Source of the DNA: Leptoclinus maculatus
Lineage: Eukaryota > Chordata > Actinopteri > Perciformes > Stichaeidae
Assembly: GCA_032191485.1 (NCBI GenBank)
Contig: JAVDOI010000012.1
Coordinates: 10,664,635 to 10,728,634, forward strand
Reading direction: 5' to 3'
Length of the DNA stretch: 64,000 bases
Below, in pieces: positions 26,153 through 37,339 of the stretch (position 1 is its first letter; the number at the start of each line of letters is the position of its first letter). Position numbers and translations under genes: made by a program. Under the pieces are notes generated by a model. The model was not told the DNA's origin. It saw nothing but the letters and a program-made list of their open reading frames with translations, and made no database searches.

Positions 26153-26590
26153 AGAATCAGAATCACCTTTATTGGTCAAGTAACCTATACGTACCCATAC
26201 AAGGAATTTTACTCTTAATTTGTTTGCGTTACATTGCTCTTAATTTACCGACACAGAAATATACATAACAGCCAGGAGCAAGGACAACAAAGCTGAACAA
26301 ACAAGAGGGCTGGAGGATTATGGACAGTATGTACATAGATGTATATATGGCGTGCAGGTTTTGCATTAACAGTGGCAGATGATATCTACATATAAGAATT
26401 ATGTGCGTTAAAAACTGTAAAATTACAATCTATAATGGGAGCTGTGGATGTTATTAGTGTTACGAGGTTATTGGGCATGTGTGTGCATCAGAGTGACGGC
26501 CTGTGGGAAGAAACTGTTCTTGTGTCTGTTTGTTTTCGCATACCAGAGGTAGAAGTGTGGCTGTGTCCAGGGTGTAAAGGGTCTGCAAGG
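26153..26590 (+). repeat. Dispersed repeat, family D
   Basis: It begins AGAATCAGAATCACCTTTAT and has CATACAAGGAATTTTACTC and, further in, GGCCTGTGGGAAGAAACTGT. The same head occurs at about 44880-44945 inside ints11. These phrases recur widely in teleost genomes as a truncated interspersed element. Any coding potential is lost: the 26435-26704 open frame is a degenerate remnant. Confidence 0.65.
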
Positions 26591-28507
26591 ATCTTGTTAC
26601 CAAGCATGAAGATCAAACACACAGCAAGACCTCATTACAGAGTATATAACTATATAGATGAAAGCAGCTTTCTAGATGATAATTCAGTGCAGCAGGTTTT
26701 ATAAATATTCAAACCTCATTAATCTTCAAGGGTGTGATATAAAACCAAAGAGCCCTTAAGATGAGTGAGCATTTGAGATAAAGGTCACACCAATAAAACT
26801 AATTTAGTGTCATATCATCATTACAACGCACCAACATTGTAACAGGAGAGAGAAACAAAAGCAATATTCAGTGTCATGTGAGGTGAAGACAAAATGAATC
26901 TTCAGATACATATCATTGAGGAGGAATGAAGCAAGTAAGTTATACAATAAAATGATCTGTTGCTTCTGGGCCGTGCTTCATTGTTAACGTCGTCTCCTCC
27001 ACCAGCAATCTTGGTAATGTGCTGTCAAGGGTCTGTGCCTGCTGCACGACCAGAGCCCCAGCACACGGGCTTGATAGGAAGTGTTATGACGAAAGCAATT
27101 TCCATAGAGACAGCTCTGCTGGCTTGCTAAGGCTGCAGACTGACCAGTTTTGATGTCTTTATTTATGATGCTGTGACTGATTGCAATTAAAACACTAAGC
27201 CATCCACTTCCTTCACACACAATCACCTTCACTTGGGAAATTTAAACAGGTTCAACTAATCACCAAAGACACAACTTTCGCACTCCCTCGCCACACAGGC
27301 GGTCCTTTAGAATCAATACAAATTCAATCAGCCTTTCTCAAACCAAACGATCTTATTCAAACCAACATTTAGACACGACATGGTTATTCATGGTGAGGAA
27401 AAGGTCCTACTGATGTAATTACAGTCTATTTAGTTGTCTGTCTCAACAGTGCCATCATGTGTCCAGTCAACCCCAGGTTGAGAAGCAAACAGGTACACAA
27501 CCCTTTGTCCCTCTATAAAAAACAGTCTCTTCTTCATACAGGTTGCTGCACTGCAAACTATCCCAATGCTAAAAATATGACAACATAAGTGATGAGATAC
27601 AGACACTGAACAACAATAAATGTGAAATTAAAGATCTAGCTCATACAAAAGGTGATGTGAATTAAAATTCTGAATAAGTTAATATTAAGCTTGAACAAAA
27701 AAACACATTTCCATGAGCTGCATGACAGGTGTTTTCCCAAGCTGTCCCTTTCTTTACGGTCTTTCAGCTCATAATAATTTGTGTTAAAAGTGGCAGGCCC
27801 AGGATGCCTCCCTCCTGGTTGGCTCCATCACATGAATCACCCTGCCACCCTCCTGGGGTTTGCTAAAAGACCACCAAACCGTCAACTCTCAACATTTCCT
27901 GTCAGCGTTGCCACACTTCTCCGCACTCATTAGTGTCAAAACAGAGAGCAGATGCTGTGGTAACCACCTGTTGTATATCTGTTTACACTGTAAATCAAGA
28001 TGCATCTGTTAGTTTTAATCATCTGACTGGCCAACCTTTTCTTCCTTTCAAACAAATGACAGGGATGTTTAATATATGCATCATCAGAGAGACACACTGC
28101 GACATTAAAATGCATCTGATATAATCACAGCATCAGACTCATTATCTTACCTTTCATTTGTGTCAACTGGGTATGCAGCAAGGATCTCTCTCTGTCAGAA
28201 GTCCACTTATCATGAAAGATATCCCCCTCCTCTCCGACCTCTCTCAGCTCCCCTTTTTTTGTTCTCGCTCTGTGGCGAAGAGGGAATAGGAGTGCTGCCA
28301 CAGGTGGTAGAAACTACAGATGCAGCGGCCACATCGTTAGTTGGATGTACACTGCAAAGAAAGGAAAGGTAGAGAGCCCAGAGGCTGTTTGCAGGCAGTT
28401 CAATCAAGCACAGCAACATGTGGTTGCAAAAACAGTTTCATTTATTCTCCGCCTCCTCCTCTTCATCCTCATCCTCCTCCTCCCTGTGGATGCTGGATTT
28501 GGAGGGC

Positions 28508-28510
<3 letters not shown>

Positions 28511-28572
<62 letters not shown>
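28511..28572. repeat. (GA)n microsatellite
   Basis: A pure purine run of about 31 GA units on the plus strand, about 2.8 kb upstream of the vwa5b1 start codon. Its CT-rich flank (28445-28490) is mainly pyrimidine. It generates artefactual Arg-Glu and Leu-Ser open frames. Confidence 0.95.
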
Positions 28573-28575
<3 letters not shown>

Positions 28576-29167
28576 GCTGAGACAGAGGGTCCAGTTATTC
28601 CAATAAACATCCCCCTTCCCATTCAAAGCATCAGCACCACCCACTCACTCGAGCAGCCCTCCCTGACATCGATAACAACCGGAAACATTCAGGTATCCTT
28701 TATAATAGCCGAGGATCTGAGTATTTGACAGGTACCGTAACACCAGGAGAGTGAAAAAAAAGCCTCGGATGGACAGAGAGGCGGGTGGGGGAGCAATACA
28801 TGTCTCCCTCATATCCCCTATAATCTCTCTCTCTTCCTCTCTCGGGTGTGATTGGAAAAGCCCTTGAATGTTTCAAATCCAGTGTGGGTGCTTGGCTGCC
28901 TCTATGTTTTGGAATCACTTGGTTATATCCATCTGTTTTTCTTGAGAGGTTACCATGACAATTAATATGTTGTCTGTATAGAGTCATTTTCGGAGTCGTG
29001 AAAACGTAGATGGTGTGTCTGTGTGTGTTTGTGAGTGTGTGGGTGTGGGTGGGTTATCTGAAACTCAGCATCCGCCTCCAAATTGAATTAACTTGCAGCC
29101 AATAAAACCAGGTTCCCCCCTCTCTGCTTCCCTCATTGTCTATCTGTTTCTCAACCTCTCCAATGCA

Positions 29168-29182
29168 GTCACACACACACTA

Positions 29183-29231
<49 letters not shown>
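29168..29231. repeat. (CA)n microsatellite, slightly interrupted
   Basis: A CA run with two early interruptions (TA and AA steps), followed by about 16 pure units. Confidence 0.9.
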
Positions 29232-29233
<2 letters not shown>

Positions 29234-29355
29234 CACCATCTGACATTTTTCTCTTTGTCTCATGACAACCAAATTACTATTTGGTTCAATTTGGTAGAAA
29301 GGTTCAAGGCAAATTCAAGATTAAAAGTATATTTTTATGTAACAAATAGTAACAT

Positions 29356-29935
29356 AATGGGGCTGCAGCTAAAGCTTATTTTCTTGATTTATTATTTGGT
29401 CTATAAATTGTTGGAAATAGTGCAAATTTGCCGTAGAGCATTCTCAAAGCTCAAGGCGATGTAATAAACTTGTTCAAATAAATTCAGTTTACGATCACAT
29501 AAGACAAAGAAAACAAGCAAATCATCCTATTAGATAAGCTGGAACCAGAGACCATTACTTGGAGGATTGACTCAACAATTAGTCTACTAATTGTCTCAGC
29601 TCTACATTGAACAGTGAGACGGTGTCCTCTTCAAACACAAGCTAATCAAGCATGTTGGTAATTAATGTGGTGAAAAGGAAGTTATGATTCATGTTTTTTT
29701 TATACTATTTTTCTGAATTGATTAATCGGTTACATTTTTCAAGCAAAAATGCCAAACATTCCCCAGGTTCAGAAAAACTTGCTGCTGCATCTTGTGTGAT
29801 AGTAAATTTTATATTTTCAGATTTTGGACTGTTGGCCAACAAAACAAGCTATTTGACGACAAATTGTGATGGATATTTTTTATTACCTTTTGACATTTTA
29901 TAGACAAAACGATTAATCAATTAATTAAAAAAAAA
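29356..29935. repeat. Two fragments of dispersed repeat family B
   Basis: The first fragment (29356-29600) has GGGGCTGCAGCTAAAGCTTA and TATTTGGTCTATAAATTG. The second (29700-29935) has GATTAATCGGTTACATTTTT and ends ACGATTAATCAATTAATT. They share the GGCTGCAACTA...ATTAATCGATTA architecture of family B. Confidence 0.6.
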
Positions 29936-30956
29936 GTTAAAAAACATCTAAATTGAAGTTACTATATAACAAATTATATTAAATTAATTAAAAAACAATA
30001 TGCAGAGTAATCAATCATGGAAATGTCATTACCACTTACTTTTCTAGATATACTTTACATGACACTATAGGCCTAAAAATACACTTAAACTAGTCTTGAA
30101 TTTTTAAAATACTTAAACTCATACTGATACACATCAAGATTACAACAATGACTTTTATGAAGAAACTAAATCGCACTACACTTCAATTGACATTAATAGA
30201 GTAATATTTACGACATACAAAGGAAGTTTTAAATGGGAAAAATGAATTGCTATTAGTTTTTTTTAGTTGATTATTGATCATAGAGCTACTATATTTAATT
30301 TAATTGGTAAATTGACTTATTACGTAGCAGTTCTTTGTCTATAATGTGATGTGTCAGCAGGTTAATTGTAAACAGGGTGGGAATACTACGGTGCCTTCAA
30401 GTAGTATTTATAAACTTCGTAAATAGAACATCACATGGATTCAAGTGTTTCTTTTACGTTGTTTAGACAAGTGAACAGAGCCATTTTTGTTTAAAAGTTG
30501 CATAAATAAAAACATGAAATAATTAGACACATATTTTATAGCTAACATACAAAAAATAGGGACTTAGAAACTTAACTGTAATTCTTAAATCGTCAATAAC
30601 GGATAAAAGCATTCTTTAAACGTTTTCTTTCCACACAAGATATGCCACGGAATTATGGTTAACATTATTTGACGTTAAAAATAACCAGTACCGTCCTATT
30701 ACCCGGCTATTTATCACTTTGATTAGCTGGCGGACTATCTTTTTGAAAAAGTACAATAATTCCGATGTGCTTGAAGGCAGCATCCGTGGTGTGTTCCAGC
30801 GGGTTGCGGTTGGTCCAGGTCAGGAGTAACGGCACGTTGGCAGCACGGCGTCACTTCACTTTTGACGCACATCATTCACGCTGACATCAAACTTTTGATT
30901 TAAAAAAAAAAAAGTGTTGTTCTGTTTAGAAAGAAACACACAGTTAGTGTTTAAAC

Positions 30957-31858
30957 ATGTCTGAAGACTCGTGGGCAGTTGCTGTCGATGTTCAAGAAGC
31001 TACAGCTCCATCTATACAGGTGAGTTTAAAAAGAGACAAACTGCTCAAAAACAAGTAACACCAAACACGGGCTAACGTGCGCATCGTTCATTAGCACGTA
31101 AGCTAATTCGCTACCTAGCTGCACACATCATTCCGTCATTTTTTTCAGCTTATAATGTATTTTCTCTAACCAGGTGGACTTCTCAAGGAAAGTTGACCGA
31201 CTGCACGTTCCACGTAACATAAGAGAAGACATAAATGGTAACTTAATACAAAATAGTTTTATTATTAACATATCGAGGACCTAATTTTACCACCTAGTTG
31301 TGGTGTTTGACGTTTGTTTGTTTTTTGGGTAATTCCACCTGTGCAGGCAACCTTGAGCCGGAGAAGACTGAAGATGGAGGTTTGAGTAGAATCGTGGACC
31401 TGGCTGAACAGTCCCTGTTGAACAAACTGATCCGCAGGTCTCTGGTGCGGAACAGAAACCAGGTGGAGGTCCTGCAGCAGGACCCCACGTCTCCTCTGTA
31501 CTCCGTGAAGACCTTTGAGGAGTTGAGGCTGTAAGTGTGGCAGTTAATTTGACTTTAAAGCAGTTATATGTGTGTATGTTTTTCCCTCCCTCTAACACTT
31601 ACCTTTGACTTGGAACAATAGAAAACCTGAACTGCTGAAGGGCGTGTACAACCTGGGGTTCAACAGACCATCGAGGATCCAGGAGAGCGCTCTGCCCATG
31701 ATGCTGGCACAGCCGTGAGTTCATTCTTAGTGCTGAAACAAGCTTTCATCCATAAGTAAAGGGTCAGAACATTATTAATAAGTCTCTAAAAACAAAACTC
31801 CTTGAACTCTATTAAAAGTCAGAAAATAATATAAAAAAAGAAGCAACAATTCCCTAGA

Positions 31859-31928
<70 letters not shown>

Positions 31929-34610
31929 ACCACTTTCAAATCGCTTGTTGTGTTTAACCAACAATCCAAAACTCAGTTTACAAAATTCAATAACTGAGTA
32001 AAGCAGTCAATCCTCACTACTGATGACCTGGAACCAGCACATTTTTATTGCTTGTAAGATTAATCAATCATCAAAAGTGTGGCTGAATGTTCTGGCAGTC
32101 AGCACTAATTCAATTAAATGCAGTTTCAGTGCAGGATTTGGCTTTAGTGGATAGAAATCTGACTTTTTTTTGTGCCAGTTCTAGCACATTCAAATGACTA
32201 AAATGTAAATTCAAAGTACTGTATATATACAGTTATCATATCCATGACTTTGCTACTCCGGACAACTAATTGTAAGCTAGACTTGGAACCATAATGTTGT
32301 ACTAAAACAATAATGAGAACATATAAAAGCTAATTTAATGGAAGTTAACGGAGTAGGGCTGTAACTAATGATTATTTTTGTTGTCAATTAATACTAATTA
32401 TTTCCTTGTTTAGTTGTTGGGCTGTAAAATATTACAGAACTGAAAAAAATTCTAAAATTTGAACTAACTATTGTCCTTGCAGTGGTTATAAAAATCTATT
32501 ATAATTTCTATTACATCAGGTTTGTCTGGTTTATCCCCTTTGTAGCTACACTGGTCCAGCAAAAATGGCGACGCTTCGTACTGATGTCTTTGATGAACTT
32601 TATTTGCCGCGTTCTCTCCTTTCTGCTTCTGTGCTAGCAAACGACCCACAATGCCACGGTCACATGCCCACGCCAACTCTGGGTGTGGCCCGTTACTTTA
32701 CGACATTACATGACAAAATACGATACCTTGAGGCACCACATACGGTACCAAATAAACTCAATAGATTCACATGTCTCTTTGACAGTTACACCCTTCTTTA
32801 TAATAATAATAATATGTGTGTATCTCTTCCAGAACTCAGAATCTGATCGCCCAGGCACAGTCTGGCACGGGTAAAACTGCTGCTTTTTCTCTGGCCATGC
32901 TCAGCCACGTAAACCCAGAGAATAAGTGGACTCAGGTGAGCACAACATGACATCTGCAGAGCACAGCCGGTGTCGACGTTCAGTTGTAGACGATGAAATG
33001 CTCTCTACATTTAAAATTCTGTTTGGTTCTTTCAGTGCCTCTGCATTGCGCCAACATACGAGCTCGCTCTGCAGATCGGTCAAGTAATCGAGCAGATGGG
33101 GGAATTCTGCCCCGATGTGAAACTGGCCTACGGCATCCGGGGAAACAGATGTAAGACTTTGACCATAATTGTAATTACGTCTGATCAAATTGGCGGCAAA
33201 AATGTTATTTCAAGTCCTTAGAGAGCCAGAGTCGGTTATGTCACCACATGGATTTCTGCTTTCTGTTCAGTGGAGCGAGGCGTCAAGTTGCAGGAACAGA
33301 TTGTCATTGGAACACCGGGCACGGTCCTCGACTGGTGCACCAAGTACAAGCTTATTGACCCCAAGAAGATCACTATGTTTGTGCTCGACGAGGCTGACGT
33401 GATGATCGCCACGCAGGGTCATCGGGACCAGAGCATACGGATCCACAGGTGGGTTCCTCTCAGAGAAACGTACCAGTGATGAGAATAAAAGAGCTTTGTC
33501 AAGTCAACGCAAATCCTCTTGTCACAATGTTTTTCCTGCTTTTCTTTGTGTCAACACAGACAGCTGACGAAGGGCTGCCAGATGCTCCTCTTCTCTGCCA
33601 CCTTTGAGGACTCTGTGTGGAGGTTTGCAGAGCAGGTGGTTCCCGATCCCAACATCATCCGGCTGAAACGCGAAGAGGAGACGCTGGACACCATCAAGCA
33701 GTTCTATGTGATCTGTCGGGAGAAGGAGGACAAGTTCACGTCGCTCTGTAACCTGTACGGGAGCCTCACCGTCGCACAGGCCATGATCTTCTGCCATGTG
33801 AGTCAGCTGTTTTAAGAGGATCTGGTCACATCTCTCACTCCCTCTTCCTCTCCTAAGATATCCAGATATTAATGGTATTTTAATGCCGGTTGTTAATGGG
33901 TTCTAGAATTTTGGTAAACTTGACAGATAAGATGTGTATTTATTTATATTTCCAACTCCAGGAAAAATGTCCCCTGACAGGATGTAGTATGTTTAGCTGA
34001 TTAGCTTTTTCTTTAGACTCGCAAGATGGCTGCTTGGCTGGCTTCAAACCTGATCACAGAGGGGCACCAGGTGTCCTTACTGAGCGGGCAAATGACAGTG
34101 GAGCAGAGAGCCGCCGTCATTGAACGCTTTCGGAAAGGCATGGAGAAAGTCCTCGTGACTACAAACGTGTGCTCCAGAGGTGAGGGAGAGCTTTAAGGAA
34201 TAAAATAATAAATCAATCTTTATGCTCTGAGGTCTCCAGCCCATTAGTGTTTATGTTGATTACAGGTATCGATGTGGAACAAGTGTCGCTTGTGGTGAAC
34301 TTTGACCTCCCCGTGGACATGGCTGGGAAAGCCGACAACGAGACGTACCTCCACCGGATCGGCCGCACGGGACGCTTCGGCAGAAGGGGATTTGCGGTCA
34401 ATATGGTCGACAGCAAACGCAGCATGGATATCATCAACCAAATTGAGATGCACTTCAGTATGTTTCCTGTTTCTTTCAAGTTTAATCACGTAGAACAGCA
34501 AATATAAGGATCCTAACATGACTTTTATCTCTTATCTTTCTCCCACAGACAGGAGCATCACGAAGCTCGACACCAGCAATCTGGAAGAAATGGAGAAGCT
34601 GATGAGCTGA
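30957..34610 (+). CDS. ddx25: DEAD-box RNA helicase of the DDX19/DDX25 (Dbp5) group, 484 aa, 11 exons
   Basis: Exons: 30957-31019, 31174-31237, 31347-31530, 31622-31714, 32833-32935, 33036-33150, 33271-33448, 33560-33797, 34017-34179, 34266-34457, 34549-34610. All junctions are in phase and encode 484 residues. Motifs are Q (GFNRPSRIQ), I (QSGTGKT, 144-150), the PTYELA form of Ia, which is typical of this subgroup, II (DEAD, 247-250), III (SAT), V (RGID) and VI (HRIGRTGR, 430-437). The group remodels mRNPs at the nuclear pore (DDX19) or in germ cells (DDX25). Residues are mixed: the N-terminus MSEDSWAVAVD and IATQGHRDQSIRI look DDX19-like, while VDLAEQSLLNKLI, ALPMMLA, IRGNR and SLLSG-MTVEQRA look DDX25-like. 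Mammalian DDX25 evolves fast, so I favour ddx25, but ddx19 is a real alternative. Family membership is nearly certain; the symbol is about 60%. Confidence 0.9.
31859..31926. repeat. Poly(C) followed by (CA)n microsatellite
   Basis: Intron 4 of the helicase gene: about 17 C residues run directly into about 25 CA units. Confidence 0.95.
32355..32460 (+). repeat. Dispersed repeat family B, short fragment
   Basis: Intron 4 of the helicase. It reads GGGCTGTAACTAATGATTAT, then GTTGTTGGGCTGTAAAATAT, matching the 5' part of the other family B copies. Confidence 0.55.
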
Positions 34611-36009
34611 AGTGCTGCGAGCACGACGCAACACCGGAACAGTTAGAAGCGTTACCTCAACTGTTGAGTTCTTTCCAGGGTTTATTGTTTACAGAAGAGA
34701 GATGCATGCTAATGTTCACTATGCAAACTTATTTCACGGCGGTAAGTTGTGCCGACGTTTTTCTTTTTCATTTGATGTGTCCGACTTTGATTGATCACTG
34801 AAGTCACCTTTAAGCCTTTAAGCGGTCTGCCAGACTATAAACCAACCACTGGCTGTTAGAACAGCATTAAGAAGGGTGGTGATGACACTACAGTCCATGG
34901 TTTGCAGTGTTGTGTTTGATCATCTAAAGTGAATTATTCATGTAGGATTGGAGAGATATAATAATGTGACTGATCTAAAAAAATAAATATAGGTTGAGTT
35001 CCAAAAAATATCCTTGAGTGACTTGAAGCATTTTAAGGTTTAAATGCCTGTTTCCTTAGTTTGATGTTGGACTGTGAAGCCAGAGCTGTTGCTCTTTTTG
35101 TGTGGACAAAGAATAAATAACTACTGTTGCATATTAAACTTGTTCTGTTTCTTGCAGTTGAAATGCTTTCTTTGCACGACAGCTTTAGCATCACAGAGAA
35201 AAGGCATTGTACCATTATATTGGTGAAAAGAATGAATGTTGCTCAGAACCTTTTATTAAACATAATGAAAATATATTTCTTCAGGTAGTATACAATATAT
35301 TCAGGTGATTGATTCGTCATGTCGTGGCACTTTCACGCTTCATCAAGAACACACAGCTTTCATCCATCCAGAAAGTATTTGTGGATCCGTTCAGTATGAA
35401 AACGTATAAAAGGAGTTCTTTCTCACAACACATTGAGGGTTGATTGCTGATAACCTTTTTCCACAGTGGCCATTTTCACTCAGAGAAAAGCAACAGGTGT
35501 TGCTAATAACAAGGACGGCATTGTTCGTTCCTAATTTTAATAATTACACTTGTGCTTTTCCTTCTGCGGCATGTCAAAATATCTTCTGTTGCCTTATCTC
35601 AACTAGTGACTCAACACATACAAGTCTGTAAAATCAACAACCAGTCACAGGATTAAGTATTGTGTTTATACAGCAGGGCAGTAGTTATAATATAAAAGTA
35701 AATATATTGGCTGTACTGTGCCTCTGCATCCTAATTAAAGCATATTTGGCATTTGAGAACATCAATCAAAAAAGAAAAGATGTGAATAATTGCAACAACT
35801 CATTTTGTTGCTGCATTTGTCAGCAGCGTTTCTTATCTCGTATGCTTTGATATTAAATACCAGATAAACAAATTAATCCAATTTTCTTTAAATCAATAAC
35901 TGACAGATCATTTGTTAATTTACTAATCACCTAATGTTTTGACTGGAACAGAACATACTTGTCATTTTAAATGTCCTCATAGGCCAACTGTGGTTATATA
36001 TACTGTGTG

Positions 36010-36040
<31 letters not shown>

Positions 36041-36045
36041 GTGTG

Positions 36046-36081
<36 letters not shown>

Positions 36082-36595
36082 GCCACCCAGGATACGTTTT
36101 AGTGAGTATATTCCGAGCAATTGTGCAGCAAAACAAGTTTCCAGTAAAGATGCATTAGTGGACCTAATTGTTCTGAATTTTCTGTCGCCAAAAGCTCCAA
36201 AAAATACTTAAAGATTCTCTCCAGACATGTTTTAAGACAAAATTAGTAATAGTCTACAAATAGTGAGAGTCTACGAATAAGAATTTTAGTCCAATATGGA
36301 ACAAAAAAAGTTCAATTACCTAAGTTAGTTTAAAAAATTCACATTTATAGCATATCTACTACTTATGAAGCCCCAAACGTCCTGAAAGATATATGTATCT
36401 TTTGCATATAAAATCAATTAAAAAACAAATGGGCTCTGCTGCTTCTCCCTCATTTAATTGTTTTTATATATCTCAAACGTTGAACTGCTGGACACAAAGT
36501 TACTTCTCCTTTATCAAACTCTGCAACATACGGAGGGGGGGATTTTAAATACCACCACAAAGCCCGAGCTGCAAAACTTAAAAAAACATTTAAGC
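34611..36595. other. Helicase 3' UTR and intergenic DNA before ubxn10
   Basis: Plus-strand AATAAA hexamers at 34982-34987 and 35112-35117 are plausible poly(A) signals for the helicase. An (AT)n/(GT)n tract lies at 35996-36080. The right-hand 500 bases are probably the ubxn10 3' UTR, with a minus-strand ATTAAA-type hexamer at 36453-36458. No coding sequence was found; the rest is AT-rich and featureless. Confidence 0.55.
35996..36080. repeat. (AT)n/(GT)n low-complexity tract
   Basis: About 85 bases of alternating TA with GTGT interruptions, self-complementary over most of its length. Confidence 0.9.
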
Positions 36596-37339
36596 TCACT
36601 GGTACTCCCCCACCCTTTCATTCTGTGAGATGCACAACAGCGATCTGTTCAAGATGCCACACTGGGCCAAGCTCATGTCCATGTCTGTGAAGGTCCTGCG
36701 TGGCACATCCATGGTCTCGATGGAAGCCCCTCCGTACTCTGCTTCATACCTGAGCTCTGCACTGGCTCTCACCGTCAGCAGAGTGTCTGTGGGTTCAAAG
36801 TGCTGCTGAAACCTCCTACCACATGGTGCTCGGATAGCCAGGAGCAAACTGACAGCTTCTTTGGTCCTTATAGGTCCTGGGTCAGGGGGCTTAGGCCCAG
36901 CCCTCTTGTCCATCTCGGAGCTGCTGGTCTGGGGGGTCACATCCTTCAGTGTGGGGAGATCTGGCTCCTCGTGTCTGGGCCTCTGCTGCAGGACAGCATC
37001 ACCAGACAGGCTGAGCTTGGACATGTTTTTGTGCAGACTCACATCTGACTGCCTTCTACCTATAGACGGAAGAACCTTGTACTTGTTCAAGGACTGCGGT
37101 GGAGCTGCGGGGGCGTGTTGCGACATCTGCAGAACCCCATCCTGGCTCAGCTGGCTGGCCGGCCACATTATGGGTTGTGACTGGGAGCGTAGGTTTCTGT
37201 CCGGCCTGCTGTGCACGGGAAAATCTGGAGACACAACCGGTGGCCTCGGTGTGCGTCTGTCAGCGTCACCGGAACACGAAGAGTCGTTAACAGCCGGTCT
37301 GCTTCGCCCTTTGGAGGACTTTGGCCTGGTTGAATGCAT
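36596..37339 (-). CDS. ubxn10: UBX domain-containing protein 10 (247 aa, single coding exon)
   Basis: One uninterrupted minus-strand frame with ATG at 37337-37339 and stop at 36596-36598; an in-frame TTG two codons upstream is not a credible start. Residues 1-160 are basic, Ser/Pro-rich and probably disordered. Residues about 163-238 are a UBX domain: AIRAPCGRRF opens the beta-grasp, EPTDTL follows, and SIETMDVPRR (about 206-215) supplies the S3/S4 loop. That loop carries VPR where most UBX proteins have FPR, a feature I recall also for mammalian UBXN10. UBXN10 is a p97/VCP adaptor that localises to cilia and binds the IFT-B subunit CLUAP1. The gene shares its neighbourhood with vwa5b1 and mul1, as in human 1p36.12. 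The protein is slightly shorter than human (about 280 aa), with the difference in the N-terminal region. Confidence 0.9.
   Translation of the reverse strand: MHSTRPKSSKGRSRPAVNDSSCSGDADRRTPRPPVVSPDFPVHSRPDRNLRSQSQPIMWPASQLSQDGVLQMSQHAPAAPPQSLNKYKVLPSIGRRQSDVSLHKNMSKLSLSGDAVLQQRPRHEEPDLPTLKDVTPQTSSSEMDKRAGPKPPDPGPIRTKEAVSLLLAIRAPCGRRFQQHFEPTDTLLTVRASAELRYEAEYGGASIETMDVPRRTFTDMDMSLAQCGILNRSLLCISQNERVGEYQ

Larger units (their letters stand above)
25689..30956. other. Region between the vwa5b1 start codon and the helicase gene
   Basis: It presumably contains the non-coding first exon(s) and promoter of vwa5b1 and, at the right edge, the promoter and 5' UTR of the helicase, which is transcribed the other way. 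Neither transcription start can be fixed. The rest holds a family D repeat (26153-26590), a (GA)n tract (28511-28572), a (CA)n tract (29168-29231), family B repeats (29356-29600, 29700-29935) and an AT-rich stretch to about 30.7 kb. Open frames over 28341-28644 are produced by the GA repeat. Confidence 0.55.

Noticed and set aside
28341..28644. Several frames rich in Arg-Glu or Leu-Ser
   Set aside because: Produced entirely by the (GA)n microsatellite and its pyrimidine-rich flank.
31775..31969. Frame with a Val-Cys run (and a similar one at 41454-41645)
   Set aside because: Translation of (CA)n repeats inside introns.
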